Part shown: in pieces, positions 63,701-64,000 of the stretch
Layout: every line of letters begins with the position of its first letter
Position numbering within the stretch: position 1 is the stretch's first letter
From: Paenibacillus sp. FSL K6-1096
Lineage (GTDB): Bacteria > Bacillota > Bacilli > Paenibacillales > Paenibacillaceae
DNA: 64,000 bases
Assembly: GCF_037977055.1 (NCBI RefSeq)
Contig: NZ_CP150274.1
Coordinates: forward strand, 6,262,001 to 6,326,000
Direction: 5' to 3'
Position numbers and translations under genes: made by a program
The notes under the pieces: generated by a model
The model's input: the letters and a program-made list of their open reading frames with translations, nothing else
Told to the model about the DNA's origin: nothing
The model's database searches: none

Positions 63701-64000
63701 TTGCAGCAACCGCTGACGCCTAACCAGGCAGACCTAACTACTGTTCACCGTAAAAAAAAGTTCGACGGGATATCGGTGCTGAACGCCACCTTTCTCATTC
63801 TGGTCTCACTGCTCTGTATCCTGCCGCTCATTCATATTGTCGCTGTGTCCTTCAGTTCAAGTGCAGCGGCATCCGCCGGATATGTCCGGCTCTGGCCGGT
63901 AGATTTCACGTTCGCTTCCTATATGTATACGATGAGCCGTACGGAATTCTGGCAGTCGATGATTGTATCCCTGACCCGGATCGGGATCGGGACGCCGCTG
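63701..64000 (+). CDS. Carbohydrate ABC transporter permease, LplC type (3' part beyond window)
   Basis: From a TTG with GAGGAGGGAGA upstream, 100 codons are open to the window end. The first membrane segment ISVLNATFLILVSLLCILPLIHIVAV and the following FSSSAAASAGYVRLWPVDFTFASY are typical of LplC/YtcP-type permeases, and FW-x-SMIVSLTRIGIG begins the next helix. It is the expected partner of the preceding permease. Confidence 0.9.
   Translation, partial: MQQPLTPNQADLTTVHRKKKFDGISVLNATFLILVSLLCILPLIHIVAVSFSSSAAASAGYVRLWPVDFTFASYMYTMSRTEFWQSMIVSLTRIGIGTPL

Noticed and set aside
1..64000. CRISPR arrays, rRNA or tRNA genes
   Set aside because: No regularly spaced short repeats and no recognisable rRNA or cloverleaf-type tRNA sequence were seen.

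Overview
The window looks like chromosome of a Paenibacillus-type firmicute. Signs of this are several YesN/YesM-type AraC response regulators and kinases, Lpl-type sugar ABC permeases with lipoprotein binding proteins, GH2 and GH95-like glycosidases, WG-repeat and LURP-one-related proteins, and strong AGGAGG ribosome binding sites with frequent TTG/GTG starts. The identification is by gene style only; no rRNA or tRNA is present.

Layout. (1) 1-3195: arsenic module. arsM (cut by the window edge) and a cysteine-rich MarR regulator on the minus strand are divergent from arsB-arsC; there is no ArsR. Inverted repeats built on TTGCA-N3-TGCAA lie in both intergenic regions. (2) 3223-8584: a sugar/H+ symporter and a sugar-sensing trio (anchored binding protein, YesM-type kinase, YesN-type regulator), all minus strand. 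(3) 8872-14719: cydA-cydB-cydD-cydC, cytochrome bd oxidase and its thiol exporter. (4) 14707-37629: an AT-rich island of about 23 kb, described below. (5) 37481-37958: a remnant joining the 3' end of the symporter gene to the 3' end of cydC. (6) 38102-41660: a two-gene ABC exporter. (7) 41657-53865: AraC regulators, a GH95-like glycosidase, small hypothetical proteins, BlaR1/BlaI, TraX, a WG-repeat protein and a carboxylesterase. (8) 54095-64000: two glycan-uptake modules with a GH2 glycosidase and a response regulator, the second cut by the window edge.

The island is the exciting part. It encodes two butirosin-BtrH-like proteins, two discrete acyl carrier proteins, one adenylate-forming ligase, a glutamate-1-semialdehyde-aminomutase-like PLP enzyme, an SDR, a sugar epimerase split by a one-base shift at a T8 tract, a PIG-L deacetylase, three glycosyltransferases, five radical SAM proteins (three with a B12-binding-type N-terminus), an ABC-2 exporter, and a decayed carbamoyltransferase. 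There is no NRPS, PKS or visible RiPP precursor. I infer a pathway that assembles an aminosugar-containing oligosaccharide, frees an amine with the PIG-L enzyme, acylates it from a carrier protein with a BtrH-type transferase, remodels it by radical chemistry and exports it: a butirosin-like logic on a different scaffold. I do not recognise the cluster as a known pathway.

The island sits between two direct copies of the cydC 3' end (14400-14706 and 37630-37936, 19 mismatches in 307 bases, no gaps, 15 of 18 changed codons synonymous). The copies diverge in the last codons of cydC, which points to acquisition by homologous recombination using an allele from a related strain.
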